A stretch of DNA of 64,000 nt from Ktedonobacteraceae bacterium (GTDB lineage Bacteria > Chloroflexota > Ktedonobacteria > Ktedonobacterales > Ktedonobacteraceae). This document shows positions 1 to 9,400 of the stretch, piece after piece. Position numbers and translations under genes: made by a program. Each line of letters opens with the position of its first letter. Position 1 is the first letter of the stretch. The stretch covers positions 38,641 through 102,640 of the forward strand of contig DASRBN010000040.1 in the NCBI GenBank assembly GCA_035653615.1, in the 5' to 3' direction. The notes below the pieces were generated by a model that worked only from the letters and a program-made list of their open reading frames with translations, had not been told where the DNA came from and did not search any database.

Positions 1-955
1 GACTTTCGAGCGCGGCACCGATATCCTCAAGCTGCATCTCGGCGGCACAGCCAGCGGCGGCGGCGGCCAGCGCCACAATCACACCGTGCGCGCCCGGTAT
101 ATGGAGTTGTACGCGCACCTGCTGTTCATGATAATGCAGCGTGAAGCTCTGCCCTCGCAGCGTATCACCCGCGATATCGCTCCCGCGCACTTCCGCCTCC
201 TCACTAAGGCCATAGTAAAGCACGCGCGCATCCGTCTTTGCAGCCATACCGCGCACATTGGGATCATCGTAGTTCAGGATCGCGATGCCCTCTGGCGCCA
301 GCACCTGCACCAGTTCGCTTTTAGCAAGAATCACCCGCTCCTGCGATCCAAAGTATTCCAGGTGAGCCGCTCCCACATTCGTAATAATTGACCAGTTGGG
401 TCGCGCGATGGTCGTTGAGAGCCAGGCCAGCTCTCCTACCCATTGCGCTCCCATCTCCAGCACCGCATAACGATGCTCTGGCTCCAGCCGCAGCAGCGTC
501 AGTGGATAGCCAACCTCGTTATTATAAGATGCGAAGGTCTTGAGTGTTGGACCCTGCTGGCTTAGCACCGCCGCCGTTGCTTCCTTGGTACTTGTTTTGC
601 CATTGCTCCCTGTAATGCCGATGAAGGTTGTATTCTTCTGCCGTGCGGCGCGCACGCGAGCAGTAGCATGCAAAGCCGCGATCGTATCCGGCACCACAAT
701 TTGCAGAAAATCCGCCGGAACATCACCGGATGGTTCCGTACAGAGCACCGCCGCCGCCCCCGCCCTTGCCACCGCCGGAATGAATTGATGCCCATCCACG
801 CGCACCCCTTTTATCGCCACAAAAAGATTACCCCGTTCGATCATGCGGCTATCGTGCTGTGCCGCGGAAAAGATCATCTCGGGGTCGCTTGCTACTGAAC
901 GTTGCAGGTGTACGTTATCCTGATTGCCTTGCAATATGTCCTGGAGGGTAAACAT
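1..955 (-). CDS. murF: UDP-N-acetylmuramoyl-tripeptide--D-Ala-D-Ala ligase, N-terminal 318 residues (cut by window edge)
   Basis: MurF adds D-Ala-D-Ala to the UDP-MurNAc-tripeptide in the cytoplasm, the last soluble step of peptidoglycan precursor synthesis. The reading frame is open from ATG at 955 down to base 1. Seen: an N-terminal Mur ligase domain (DSR at about residue 35, then GNLFVAIKG and DGHQF), the ATP-binding loop GITGSNGKTSTKE at residues 113-125, and a middle domain with ITNVGAAHLEYFG. The family is usually about 450 residues, so roughly the last 130 are outside the window. It is divergent from yceI across a 183-bp intergenic stretch. The family call is firm; MurE and MurC are less likely because of the DGHQF and NEVGYPLTLL signatures. 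Confidence 0.93.
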   Translation of the reverse strand, partial: MFTLQDILQGNQDNVHLQRSVASDPEMIFSAAQHDSRMIERGNLFVAIKGVRVDGHQFIPAVARAGAAAVLCTEPSGDVPADFLQIVVPDTIAALHATARVRAARQKNTTFIGITGSNGKTSTKEATAAVLSQQGPTLKTFASYNNEVGYPLTLLRLEPEHRYAVLEMGAQWVGELAWLSTTIARPNWSIITNVGAAHLEYFGSQERVILAKSELVQVLAPEGIAILNYDDPNVRGMAAKTDARVLYYGLSEEAEVRGSDIAGDTLRGQSFTLHYHEQQVRVQLHIPGAHGVIVALAAAAAGCAAEMQLEDIGAALES

Positions 956-1049
956 GCCGCTATATCCTCAACTGCTTAGAGCGATAATAAAAAAGATTAT
1001 ACCATAAGGATGAAATGGCTAAACAGCATACTAAGAAATAATTAGCTAC

Positions 1050-1079
1050 TTGACAAAGATAAGTATAATGTGGTATAGT
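1050..1079 (+). promoter_or_regulatory. sigma-70-type promoter of yceI framed by an 8-bp inverted repeat
   Basis: TTGACA (1050-1055), an 18-bp spacer and TATAGT (1074-1079) precede yceI. The promoter is bracketed by a perfect 8-bp inverted repeat, ATTAGCTA at 1041-1048 and TAGCTAAT at 1085-1092, which could be an operator. The repeat and boxes are seen; the regulatory role is inferred. Confidence 0.6.
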
Positions 1080-1138
1080 TGCTATAGCTAATGAAGCTAC
1101 TAACAATCTGATAGAGACAAATAAGGAGAACACCTGCT

Positions 1139-1702
1139 ATGGCATGGGAAATTGATCCATCACATTCAGAAGCGTCTTTTGTTGTAAAGCACATGATGTT
1201 CGCGACCGTTCGCGGGCACTTCAATGTTTTGAGCGGTCACCTGCATATTGATGAGCAGCACCCGGAAAATTCCTGGGTTGACGCGCAGGTCGATGCAGCG
1301 AGCGTAGATACCCGTGATGAGCGCCGCGATGGCCATCTGAAATCGCCAGATTTCTTCGATGTGCAGAACTATCCAATCATTACTTTCAAGAGCACCAAAA
1401 TTGAGCGTGTCAACGGCAATGAGTACAAGGTGACCGGCGACCTGGCGATGCGCGGCGTCACCAGGCCTGTAACATTCAAAGCTGAATATTATGGCACGGG
1501 CAAGAATCCCTGGGGTATGACGGTTGCGGGCCTGAGCGCAAAAACGAAGATCAATCGCAAAGACTGGAACCTCAACTGGAATCAGGCGCTGGAGGCCGGC
1601 GGCTGGCTCGTCAGCGACGAAGTTACTATCGAGATCGACCTTGAGGCTGTTCAGAAGCCCGAGCAAGTCGCGGAACAGGCTGCTGCTGAGGCGAGAGCGT
1701 AA
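1139..1702 (+). CDS. YceI family protein, 187 aa
   Basis: YceI-like proteins are small beta-barrel (lipocalin-like) proteins that bind isoprenoid or other hydrophobic ligands and are often linked to stress or base-inducible responses. The whole protein fits the family: the start W-x-IDPSHSEASFVVKHMM, the DxRDERRDGHLKSPDFFDVQNYP signature (split around residues 55-75), TGDLAMRGVTRPV and the C-terminal VSDEVTIEIDLE. There is no signal peptide, so this is a cytoplasmic version as in many Gram-positive-like lineages. AAGGAG at 1123-1128 fixes the ATG. A short Ala/Glu-rich tail follows the domain. The ligand is not predictable from sequence. Confidence 0.92.
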   Translation: MAWEIDPSHSEASFVVKHMMFATVRGHFNVLSGHLHIDEQHPENSWVDAQVDAASVDTRDERRDGHLKSPDFFDVQNYPIITFKSTKIERVNGNEYKVTGDLAMRGVTRPVTFKAEYYGTGKNPWGMTVAGLSAKTKINRKDWNLNWNQALEAGGWLVSDEVTIEIDLEAVQKPEQVAEQAAAEARA

Positions 1703-1783
1703 GACAATAGGTTTGAACAAAATACTATGGTAAGCGATGCCGGCCGGTGATGAGTTTTCACAACATAGTCCGGCAATGAGCGC

Positions 1784-1826
1784 GGGCCGATGAATCGGCG
1801 ACCTGGATGCGCCGATTCATCGGCCC
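1784..1826. repeat. family B palindromic repeat copy
   Basis: A perfect 17-bp inverted repeat (arms 1784-1800 and 1810-1826, core GCCGATGAATCGGC) lies between the convergent yceI and WD40 genes, where it may also act as a transcription-terminating hairpin. The same core recurs near 6190, 21135, 40631, 42470-42600, 43020, 43115, 45375 and 53253-53320. Confidence 0.75.
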
Positions 1827-1852
1827 CTATGAATTATTATCGTTGATCTATC

Positions 1853-3334
1853 TTATGCCACCCACACCTTCACTGTGCCACCGCCCGTTTCAGAATCTTC
1901 AGCCGAGGTGATGTATTTACCGTCAGGGGACCACGCCAGGGTGCGCACTTCACTCGCATGACCATGGTAGGTATAGAGCGTTTTGGCGTTCGAGGCCTTC
2001 CAGATCTGTACTGTTGTATCCGCGCCGCCGGAGGCAATGCGCGTGCCATCAGGCGACCATGCTAGAGTATCAACACTGCCGCTATGGCCTCTATAGGTCA
2101 ATACCGTTTGACCCGTCATAGGATTCCATATCTGAACAGTACCGTCATAGCTCGCTGATGCGACCAGTTGCCCGTTGGGCGACCATGCTACCCCATTGAC
2201 ATAGCTCGAGTGACCCCTGTAGGTCGTGATCGTTTGCCCTGTCAGGGCATTCCATACCTGTACCGTGTCATCAAGGCTGGACGAGGCGATATATTTGCCA
2301 TCAGGCGACCATGCCACTTGAGTGACATAGTTGCTATGCCCTTGATACGTAGTGATGATCTTACCTGTCGAAGTATTCCATACATCCACGATATTGCCAT
2401 AGCCGCCGTCCAGCGCTGATGCCATGTATTTGCCATCGGGCGACCAGGCCGTTGAGTAGACCATGCTGCCGCCACTAAACAAAGTCGCGTTTACACGAGA
2501 AGAGAAATACGGGCTACTCGTGGATTGCTGTATGGCGAAAGGCTGTTGTGAAGATGGGAAGGTGATGTATAGCTTCCCCGTTTTGGCGTTCCATATCTGC
2601 ACGTTTGCGCTGCTATCTGCAATACGCTGTCCATTCGGAGACCATGCTACAGAAAGTATGCTGGGACCACCATTAGGGTTGGGGTTGTATATGAAGACAT
2701 GTTTACCAGTCGTCGCATCAAACTCGCGTACATCAATATCTGTACCTATAGCGATGCGCTGGCTGTTGGGCGACCATGCGACCGAGTAGATATTGTAGTT
2801 GCTGTGATAGCTATACAGTGTCTTCCCCTGAGCTTGAGGCGAACTGGCCGCGGTAACAGTGGGAGATGCTTTTTGAACCGGCGCGCCCGTATGCGAGGAA
2901 TTGCCTACCTGCATGTTCCCATGATGAGCAAAGCTCAAAACAACAATCATGCTGCCAACTAGAAGGGTGAGAAATAGCACTGCTGCGAAAATGCCTGAGC
3001 GATGTTGCAATCTTTCCCACCTGGATACGCTACGGGTAGTGGTAATCATATGTGGCGACCTTTCCTGTCGATATTTCAGTAGATCAACGGCGTTGTGCCC
3101 TAAAATGTTGCGAGGACGAGAGGGCGTCCTCTCGCTCCACTCCTTCTTATGATCGGCAAGACGTTCCCACACGCGTTCCAGTGAATGAGCATCTTTCGCG
3201 GCATATGGCCGGTACGTAGTATGAAGATCGCGCACCAGGCGGGCAGCAGGTGAGTAGTCAGAAGCCTCTACAAAGAGCCGCTCGATCTGGTCATCGACAT
3301 CTTCAGGAGTGGGAAAGTCAGCGTGTTTGTCCAT
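1853..3334 (-). CDS. membrane-anchored WD40-repeat protein, probable anti-sigma partner, 493 aa
   Basis: Seen: a charged N-terminal region (1-110), one hydrophobic segment (about 113-135, AAVLFLTLLVGSMIVVLSF), a Ser/Thr-rich linker, then about seven WD40 blades, each with AWSPDGKYIAS-like cores and VxVWN, enough for one propeller. The gene starts 15 bp after the ECF sigma factor stop in the same direction. Sigma factors followed by a single-pass membrane protein usually form a sigma/anti-sigma pair. Inference: the cytoplasmic N-terminus holds the sigma factor and the outside propeller senses a ligand or partner. No zinc-binding HxxxCxxC motif is present, so the anti-sigma role is not shown by sequence. 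Confidence 0.8.
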   Translation of the reverse strand: MDKHADFPTPEDVDDQIERLFVEASDYSPAARLVRDLHTTYRPYAAKDAHSLERVWERLADHKKEWSERTPSRPRNILGHNAVDLLKYRQERSPHMITTTRSVSRWERLQHRSGIFAAVLFLTLLVGSMIVVLSFAHHGNMQVGNSSHTGAPVQKASPTVTAASSPQAQGKTLYSYHSNYNIYSVAWSPNSQRIAIGTDIDVREFDATTGKHVFIYNPNPNGGPSILSVAWSPNGQRIADSSANVQIWNAKTGKLYITFPSSQQPFAIQQSTSSPYFSSRVNATLFSGGSMVYSTAWSPDGKYMASALDGGYGNIVDVWNTSTGKIITTYQGHSNYVTQVAWSPDGKYIASSSLDDTVQVWNALTGQTITTYRGHSSYVNGVAWSPNGQLVASASYDGTVQIWNPMTGQTVLTYRGHSGSVDTLAWSPDGTRIASGGADTTVQIWKASNAKTLYTYHGHASEVRTLAWSPDGKYITSAEDSETGGGTVKVWVA

Positions 3335-3349
3335 ACCGATTCGTCCTCG

Positions 3350-3880
3350 TCAGTGTTGCTCGTAGATGGTTCGCAAGAGTTTCAGCGTGCGAGAGAGCAG
3401 CATCCGAACCGATCCCTCGCTTTTCTCAAGAATGGCAGCAATTTCGGAGCAACGCATGCTGTTGCCGAAACGTAATCGCAATACTTCCTGTTGGAGCGCC
3501 GGCAGCTCCTTCAACTTTACATGCAGGTGCGCATATTCCTCATTGCGCAGGGCCACCTGGTCGGGAGCGAGTTCCTCGTTCTCGAACACCGTGTCTGCCG
3601 CCTGCATCAAGTTTATGCTGGCATGCCGTGTTGAGCGCCGGTAGTGATCTACTACCTTGTTGCGCGCGACCGCCCAGAGCCAGGATTGCTGCTCATTTTC
3701 GACCAGCTCCGCGAATTTGCTGTGTTCCATCGCCGCCAGAAACACTTCCAGCAGCAGGTCTTCAGCATCCTCGCGATATGCGGTATGCCGGCAGAGATAG
3801 GCAAAAATGACCGGCGCGTACTGCCGGTACATGACAGCGATGGGTGAATCATCACGTGCCGTGTATTGGTGCTGCTGCAT
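3350..3880 (-). CDS. ECF-type RNA polymerase sigma factor, 176 aa
   Basis: Directs RNA polymerase to a small target regulon. Seen: region 2 with MYRQYAPVIFAYLCRHT and the DAEDLLLEVFLAAM helix, WLWAVARNKVVDHYRR of region 2.4, an acidic linker, and region 4 with LPALQQEVLRLRFGNSM and CSEIAAILEKSEGSVR as the helix-turn-helix. Length is typical for the family. It is first in an operon with the WD40 membrane protein, its likely regulator. The minus-strand promoter lies in 3881-4099 but no clear ECF -35 (AAC motif) was identified. Confidence 0.92.
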   Translation of the reverse strand: MQQHQYTARDDSPIAVMYRQYAPVIFAYLCRHTAYREDAEDLLLEVFLAAMEHSKFAELVENEQQSWLWAVARNKVVDHYRRSTRHASINLMQAADTVFENEELAPDQVALRNEEYAHLHVKLKELPALQQEVLRLRFGNSMRCSEIAAILEKSEGSVRMLLSRTLKLLRTIYEQH

Positions 3881-4099
3881 GCGTCCTCTTCTAGTTGAGA
3901 TCTCACCCTTTATATCGCTGCTGGCATAAAAATGTCACAGGCAGGGACCAGGGCCTCCAGGATTTGACCTGGGATGGCTCAACTTTTAAATGACCTGCCA
4001 CCGTGGATATTTATTGCTATATGCTCCTGCATACTCTATAATAAGGTAGCCGTAAGAGAACGGTCTTAAAAGGTGCAGGAGGTACCTTAAGAGGAGGGT

Positions 4100-4790
4100 G
4101 TGGCCGTGTTCAACCCTATAGGCCGTGAGGATCAGCTGCAGGGCAATAATCGCCTTATCCAGATTGTGAGCCGGGGCAATCCCGCCGCTATCGATTCGCC
4201 AGCGCATGTCTATCTCCCCGTGCCACTCACTCCGCTCATTGGACGCCAACAGGACGTGGAGGCTGTGACAAACCTGTTGCGGCGCGCCGATGTTCGTCTT
4301 GTCACCCTTACCGGCACAGGCGGTATTGGCAGAACACTTACGGCAGACGATCAATTTCCCTATTCCTCCGGTAGAGAAGACCAGGTATGATCGCCTGGTC
4401 GCGGCCATACGCGCCACCCTGGACCCGGCTATCTTCGCGATTGCCTGGGCTAAGGGCCGCGCGTCAACTGTTGAGCAGCTTATCAGCGCGCGCGAGCAAG
4501 ATGTGCTACTAGATAGAGGGGCGCAGGGCAACGAGCCCGAGGTAGAGCATATCTACTCGTCTCCTTCTCTGCTGCCCACTGCTTCGTTGGCCTATCCCGC
4601 CGGGCTGACTCAGCGAGAAGTGGAGGTACTGCGCCTGGCCGCACGCGGGCTGACCAACAATGAGATAGCCAGAGAATTGGGACTGAGCGAAAAAACCATC
4701 GCTCATCATCTCACTCATATCTTCAACAAAACATCCAGTGACAATCGCGCCGCTGCTGTTGCTTTTGCCATCCATCATAGCCTCGCTTGA
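4100..4790 (+). pseudogene. LuxR/LAL-type regulator collapsed by an internal deletion and frame change
   Basis: Two out-of-frame pieces of one regulator abut. 4100-4390 encodes the N-terminal linker and the beginning of an NB-ARC/AAA ATPase ([18 protein letters not shown] and the P-loop start LTGTGGIG); the frame then leaves the family just before the expected Walker lysine. From about 4318 another frame continues with [23 protein letters not shown] and ends in a good LuxR helix-turn-helix (LTQREVEVLRLAARGLTNNEI, then LGLSEKTIAHHL). A full-length relative would have a further 500 or more residues of ATPase and TPR. The downstream frame opens with an ATG at 4290, so a free DNA-binding domain of about 166 residues could still be made. 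Confidence 0.8.
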
Positions 4791-5005
4791 TGACTCCATA
4801 GGTATTTCTTCCCATATTATCTGTTTCTCCAGTGTCAGAATTGCTCCAAAATTTAGAAATTATTCCGATGTTAAAGCGAATTGTAGAACGTATACTTCGA
4901 TCATCGGATACTGTAGGGTAGAATTGAGCGGGGTCTGCTCTGATTCGTTCACCTCTTTATGCTTATGTTCTGCCTATTAATTCAATGAGATGAAGGTACA
5001 CGACG

Positions 5006-5617
5006 ATGCATACACCTGTTTCGCTACGCACTATTTGCCATGTTATGCTTTCACTCTGGCCCTGTCTGCTCTGCCTGTTCCTGCCTGGCTTAATCGAAGT
5101 TGTCTCGAATCGCCCGGCTACAGATGGGTCTGAATTTCAGGCGTTCTACCAGGAGAACCTGCGTCCCATTTATCGTTATATCTATAGCAAAGTGAGAAAC
5201 CGTGAAGAGGCCGAGGACCTCACCTCTCAAGTTTTCCTCAAGGCCATCCGCCATCTTGATTTCAATCACAGTTCACAAGGCAGGCGCAAATGGCTCTATC
5301 AAGTTGCCCGGACGACTATCACTGACTTCTGGCGCGCTCACTATAGCATGTCCTCAATCTCCCTGGAAACGTTGCTCGAATCTGATTGGGATGGACCTCT
5401 CGATGACTCCTCCATTGAAGAGAACGGCAACGCTACAGAACGCGTTCATCGCATTCTGGAGGCGCTGCCGGAACAATATCGAGCAGTCCTGACTTGCCGT
5501 TTCCTGCTCGGCCTCTCCATCAAAGAAACCGCTGTGAAATTGAACCTGACCGAAGTCAACGTCAAAACATTACAGTTTCGTGGCCTCAAACGCGCTGTCG
5601 ATCTCGATGACCAGTAG
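5006..5617 (+). CDS. sigma-70 family RNA polymerase sigma factor, 203 aa
   Basis: Seen: region 2 (FYQENLRPIYRYIYSKVRNREEAEDLTSQVFLKAI), a WLYQVARTTITDFWRAHY region 2.4, and region 4 (LEALPEQYRAVLTCRFLLGL, then IKETAVKLNLTEVNVKTLQ). The first 35 residues are hydrophobic and unlike sigma factors (MLSLWPCLLCLFLPGLIEVV), yet no later ATG or GTG lies before region 2; either the protein carries a real hydrophobic leader or it starts at an unrecognised codon. GAAGG just upstream of 5006 is a weak ribosome site. No anti-sigma gene is adjacent; the next gene is a YqhA-type membrane protein. Confidence 0.82.
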   Translation: MHTPVSLRTICHVMLSLWPCLLCLFLPGLIEVVSNRPATDGSEFQAFYQENLRPIYRYIYSKVRNREEAEDLTSQVFLKAIRHLDFNHSSQGRRKWLYQVARTTITDFWRAHYSMSSISLETLLESDWDGPLDDSSIEENGNATERVHRILEALPEQYRAVLTCRFLLGLSIKETAVKLNLTEVNVKTLQFRGLKRAVDLDDQ

Positions 5618-5640
5618 GGTGGGGATGATCCTCCGGCATT

Positions 5641-5649
5641 TGCTATAAT
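5641..5649 (+). promoter_or_regulatory. extended -10 promoter upstream of the YqhA-family gene
   Basis: TGCTATAAT forms an extended -10 (TGN before TATAAT at 5644-5649). The -35 position (around 5621) is poor, as is common with extended -10 promoters. A Shine-Dalgarno AAAGGAG follows at 5664-5670. Confidence 0.5.
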
Positions 5650-5676
5650 CAGGGGGGATACTGAAAGGAGTTGCTC

Positions 5677-6192
5677 ATGTTTCGGCGCGCGCTTGCTGGC
5701 ACTCGATACCTGATCGTCATCGCCGTAATAGGTACGTTTCTGGCATCGATCGCTGTACTCGTTTACGGCGCTTTGACAGTGGTGACCACTATCATCGATA
5801 TATTTACGCACGGCGGATTTACTACAGATGGCGCGAAGCATCTTGCGGTCGATGATATTGAACTGATAGACCTGTTCCTGCTGGGCACGGTTCTCTATAT
5901 CATTGCCCTGGGACTGTACAACCTGTTCATCGATGATAAGCTGCCTATGCCGCGCTGGCTCGAAATCGTTAACCTCGACGATTTAAAGGAGACATTGCTG
6001 CGCGTAATCATTGTATTGCTGGCCGTTACGTTTCTTGGCTATGTGGTCAACTGGGATGGCAATGCGAACATTCTGGATCTCGGCATTGCTGTCGGGTTGG
6101 TATTGTTCGCCCTTGGCTTGCTCTTAAATAGAGGCTTAAGTGCCGGGCCTCGTAAATCTCCAGCTAAAGATGAATCTCCACACGAACCGTAG
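5677..6192 (+). CDS. YqhA/UPF0114-family integral membrane protein, 171 aa
   Basis: Seen: four hydrophobic segments (YLIVIAVIGTFLASIAVLVYGAL; LIDLFLLGTVLYIIALGLYNLFI; LLRVIIVLLAVTFLGYVV; ILDLGIAVGLVLFALGLLL), the conserved IDLFLLGTVL and FIDDKLPMPRWLEIVNLDDLKE stretch typical of UPF0114/YqhA. Its function is unknown. The ATG at 5677 is preferred over the TTG at 5671 because AAAGGAG (5664-5670) touches the TTG but sits six bases from the ATG. It lies between a sigma-like gene and gyrA but has its own promoter. Confidence 0.8.
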   Translation: MFRRALAGTRYLIVIAVIGTFLASIAVLVYGALTVVTTIIDIFTHGGFTTDGAKHLAVDDIELIDLFLLGTVLYIIALGLYNLFIDDKLPMPRWLEIVNLDDLKETLLRVIIVLLAVTFLGYVVNWDGNANILDLGIAVGLVLFALGLLLNRGLSAGPRKSPAKDESPHEP

Positions 6193-6273
6193 GGGCCGAT
6201 TGATCGGCCCGCGTTCCTGATGCGGAGCCGTTTTGAAAACTCATGATTGGGCATAGTACTAGACAATTTGTTC

Positions 6274-6302
6274 TTGTGGCTATACTCGAAATATGATATA
6301 AT
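6274..6302 (+). promoter_or_regulatory. gyrA promoter (extended -10)
   Basis: TTGTGG (6274-6279), 17 bp, then TATAAT (6297-6302) preceded by TGA, an extended -10. It lies about 100 bp upstream of gyrA, just after a family B repeat copy (6190-6215). Confidence 0.6.
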
Positions 6303-6402
6303 GTATTCCGTAGGCTCGAATATTATACGACCCTCGCCCAGCATACACTTCAATACATGAGCGCCAAAAGGCTATTTATGGCTTCTTTTATGAGGAAATT
6401 TT

Positions 6403-9400
6403 ATGGAACCTGGCAATATTAAAACCGTAAGCATCGTAGAGGAAATGACGGGCGCCTATCTCGACTACTCTATGAGCGTGATTGTCAGTCGCGCCCTGCC
6501 CGATGTGCGCGACGGACTCAAGCCCGTTCACCGGCGTGTTCTCTACGCCATGGATCAAATGGGCTTGCAATCCACCAAAGCCTTCCGCAAATGTGCGGGT
6601 ACGGTCGGCGAAGTCCTGAAAAGCTATCACCCCCATGGCGATGTGGCCGTTTACGACTCCCTCGTGCGTATGGCGCAGCCCTGGTCGATGCGCTACCCCC
6701 TCGTTCTTGGACAGGGTAACTTTGGCTCCCAGGATGATGATCCCCCAGCTGCCATGCGCTATTGCGTAACGGGAGATACCCTCGTCGTCACTGACAAAGG
6801 GCTGGTGCCGATCAGTCAGATTTCGCAGCCAGGCATCGAAGATGTCTCTGTACATATCCTGTCAAAAGATGGGAAAACCAATACGGCCAGTAAGTGGTGG
6901 GATTGCGGCCCGTTCCCGACATGGCGCGTGCGAACGCAGCGAGGATACGAAGTCACAGGTACGGCCAACCACCCCTTGTTGGTGGCAGTACCTCACGATA
7001 CTGATGGGCGCGTCACGCTTACCTGGAAGACCATTGACCAGTTAGTAGTTGGCGACTATGCTGTCCTGGATCGAAGCGACATCTTGTGGCCAGAGCAGCC
7101 TGTTGATCTTCGTCCATTCCATTCCTCAGTTCTCCAGAAGCCCCGTATGAAGCAGCACAAGCTTCCAGAGACGCTGGACGAGGATATGGGCTTCATTCTG
7201 GGAGCGTTGCTGGCAGAAGGGACGTTCCGCGATCAGGTAATCGAGTTTACGAATACCCCTGGCGACTTTGCAGACCAATTCATTCAGTCGTGGCAGCACG
7301 TCTTCCCAACGTGCCGCTTGCATATCTTTGAGAGGGAACCGGTTAGCTACGGCAAGAAGCCATTCCTTCAAATACAGGTAGTAAGCCAGCATGTCAAGTC
7401 GTTCATCCAGGCTTTGGGGTTGTCAGGGCGTTCCGTACAACGGCAGATACCTGAAGTAATCTTGCGCTCACCTCGCACCGTGCTCGCTGCTTTCTTGCGT
7501 GGTCTGTTTGAAGGTGATGGAGCGGTTGAAAAATCTGGTCGCAGCCTGCTGCGGATTAATCTGTCGGCCCGTAACCGCCTTATGCTCCGGCAGGTTCAAA
7601 CGCTGTTGCTGCGTTTCGGTATTGTGGCGTCGTTGAATAACGATAGAACCCGGCAAATGCATCGCCTGCTGATTACCGGCTGCGAGAACCTTACCCTGTT
7701 CTCTAAAGAGATCGGTTTCACCTCGGCAGTGAAGAGCAAAGCGCTTGCTACAACCCTTGACCTGCATACCGGCAGAGTTTTGTCAAAGACTGATTTTATA
7801 CCCTACCTGGCCGGGTATGTCAGAACACATGCCACTCGCGGCCAGCGTGAGTGGCTATCAAAGCATAACTTCGACCATTCGGATCGCCTGACCGCAACGT
7901 TACCACGCATTGCTCAGGTGCTGCCCGCGGTGGCCGTTGCCGAGATCGAGAATCTGCCCCGCCAGCATTATCTCTTTGAGCGCATCGAAAGTATCGAAGA
8001 CGCCGGTATGCAGCCGGTCTATTCCTTACGCGTGGATAGTGAATGCCACTCGTTTGTGGCGAACGGTTTTGTGAATCATAACACCGAGGCCAAAATGGCC
8101 GCCATCGCCGATGAGTTGCTGCGCGATATCGACAAAGACACCGTCGATTTCGTCCCCAATTATGATAATCAGACCAGAGAGCCTACCGTCCTGCCTGCGC
8201 GCCTGCCAAATCTGCTTCTGAACGGCTCTACAGGCATCGCCGTCGGCATGGCTACCAACATACCGCCGCACAACCTGGTCGAAGTCTGCAACGGTATCGC
8301 CCACCTGATTGATAATCCCGAGGCCACCACCGAGGAACTTTCGCGCATCATCCGCGGGCCTGATTTTCCGACCGGTGGCATCATCCAGGGGCGCGAGGGC
8401 ATCCGCAACACCTACGCCAACGGGCGCGGGCGCATTGTTGTACGCGCGCGCACCCGCCTGGAAGAGGGCGAACGCGGGCGCATCAGCATTATCGTCACCG
8501 AATTACCGTACCAGGTCAATAAGGCGGAACTGGTCAAAAAGATCGCCGAATTGACGCGCGACAAGAAGATCGACGGCATCTCCGAGGTGCGCGACGAGTC
8601 CGACCGCCAGGGCATGCGCATTTACATCGAACTCAAACGCGAGGCCAATCCGGAGCGCATCCTCAACCTGCTCTATAAATATACCGCCATGCAGAGCGCG
8701 TTCAATGCCAACATGCTCGCGCTCGTCGATCAACAGCCGCGCACGCTGACGCTCAAGGCCTTTCTGCAACACTACATCAACCACCGCGAGAACGTCATCA
8801 CGCGTCGCACGCGCTTCGAACTGGCGAAGGCCGAGGCACGCAAGCACCTCCTCGATGGGTTCATCATCGCCTACAATAACCTGGACGCGATCATCAAAAC
8901 CATTCGCGAATCGCGGCAGGCGGAGGCCGCGCTGGTTACCGAGCTATCGCAGAAATTTGCCCTCTCCGAAATACAGAGCAAGGCCATCCTGGATATGCGC
9001 CTGGCAAGACTGGCCGCGTTGGAGCGCTTCAAGATCGAGGAGGAACTGCGCGAGGTGCTGAAAAATATCGAATACTACCAGATGCTGCTCTCCGATGTGC
9101 GCGAAATTCGCAAACTCATCAAAGAAGACCTGCGCGAACTGAAGGAGAAATATGGGGATGAGCGCCGCACAGACATCGTTGAAGCCGAGGCAGGTGAGTT
9201 CAAGGCCGAAGACCTGATTCCCAACGAAGAGGTCGTCGTTACCCTGACCGAGAAGGGATACATCAAACGCCTGCCGTCAAGCACCTATCGCGCCCAGCGC
9301 AGGGGTGGCAGGGGCATCACCGGTATGGTTACTCGTGAAGACGATACTGTCCGTCACCTGCTGGTCGCGCATAGTCACGACAGCCTGCTCTTCTTCACCG

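Noticed and set aside
1166..1720. 184-codon open frame antisense to yceI
   Set aside because: It is a shadow of yceI created by high GC at third positions; no ribosome site and no family likeness, while yceI matches its family over the full length.
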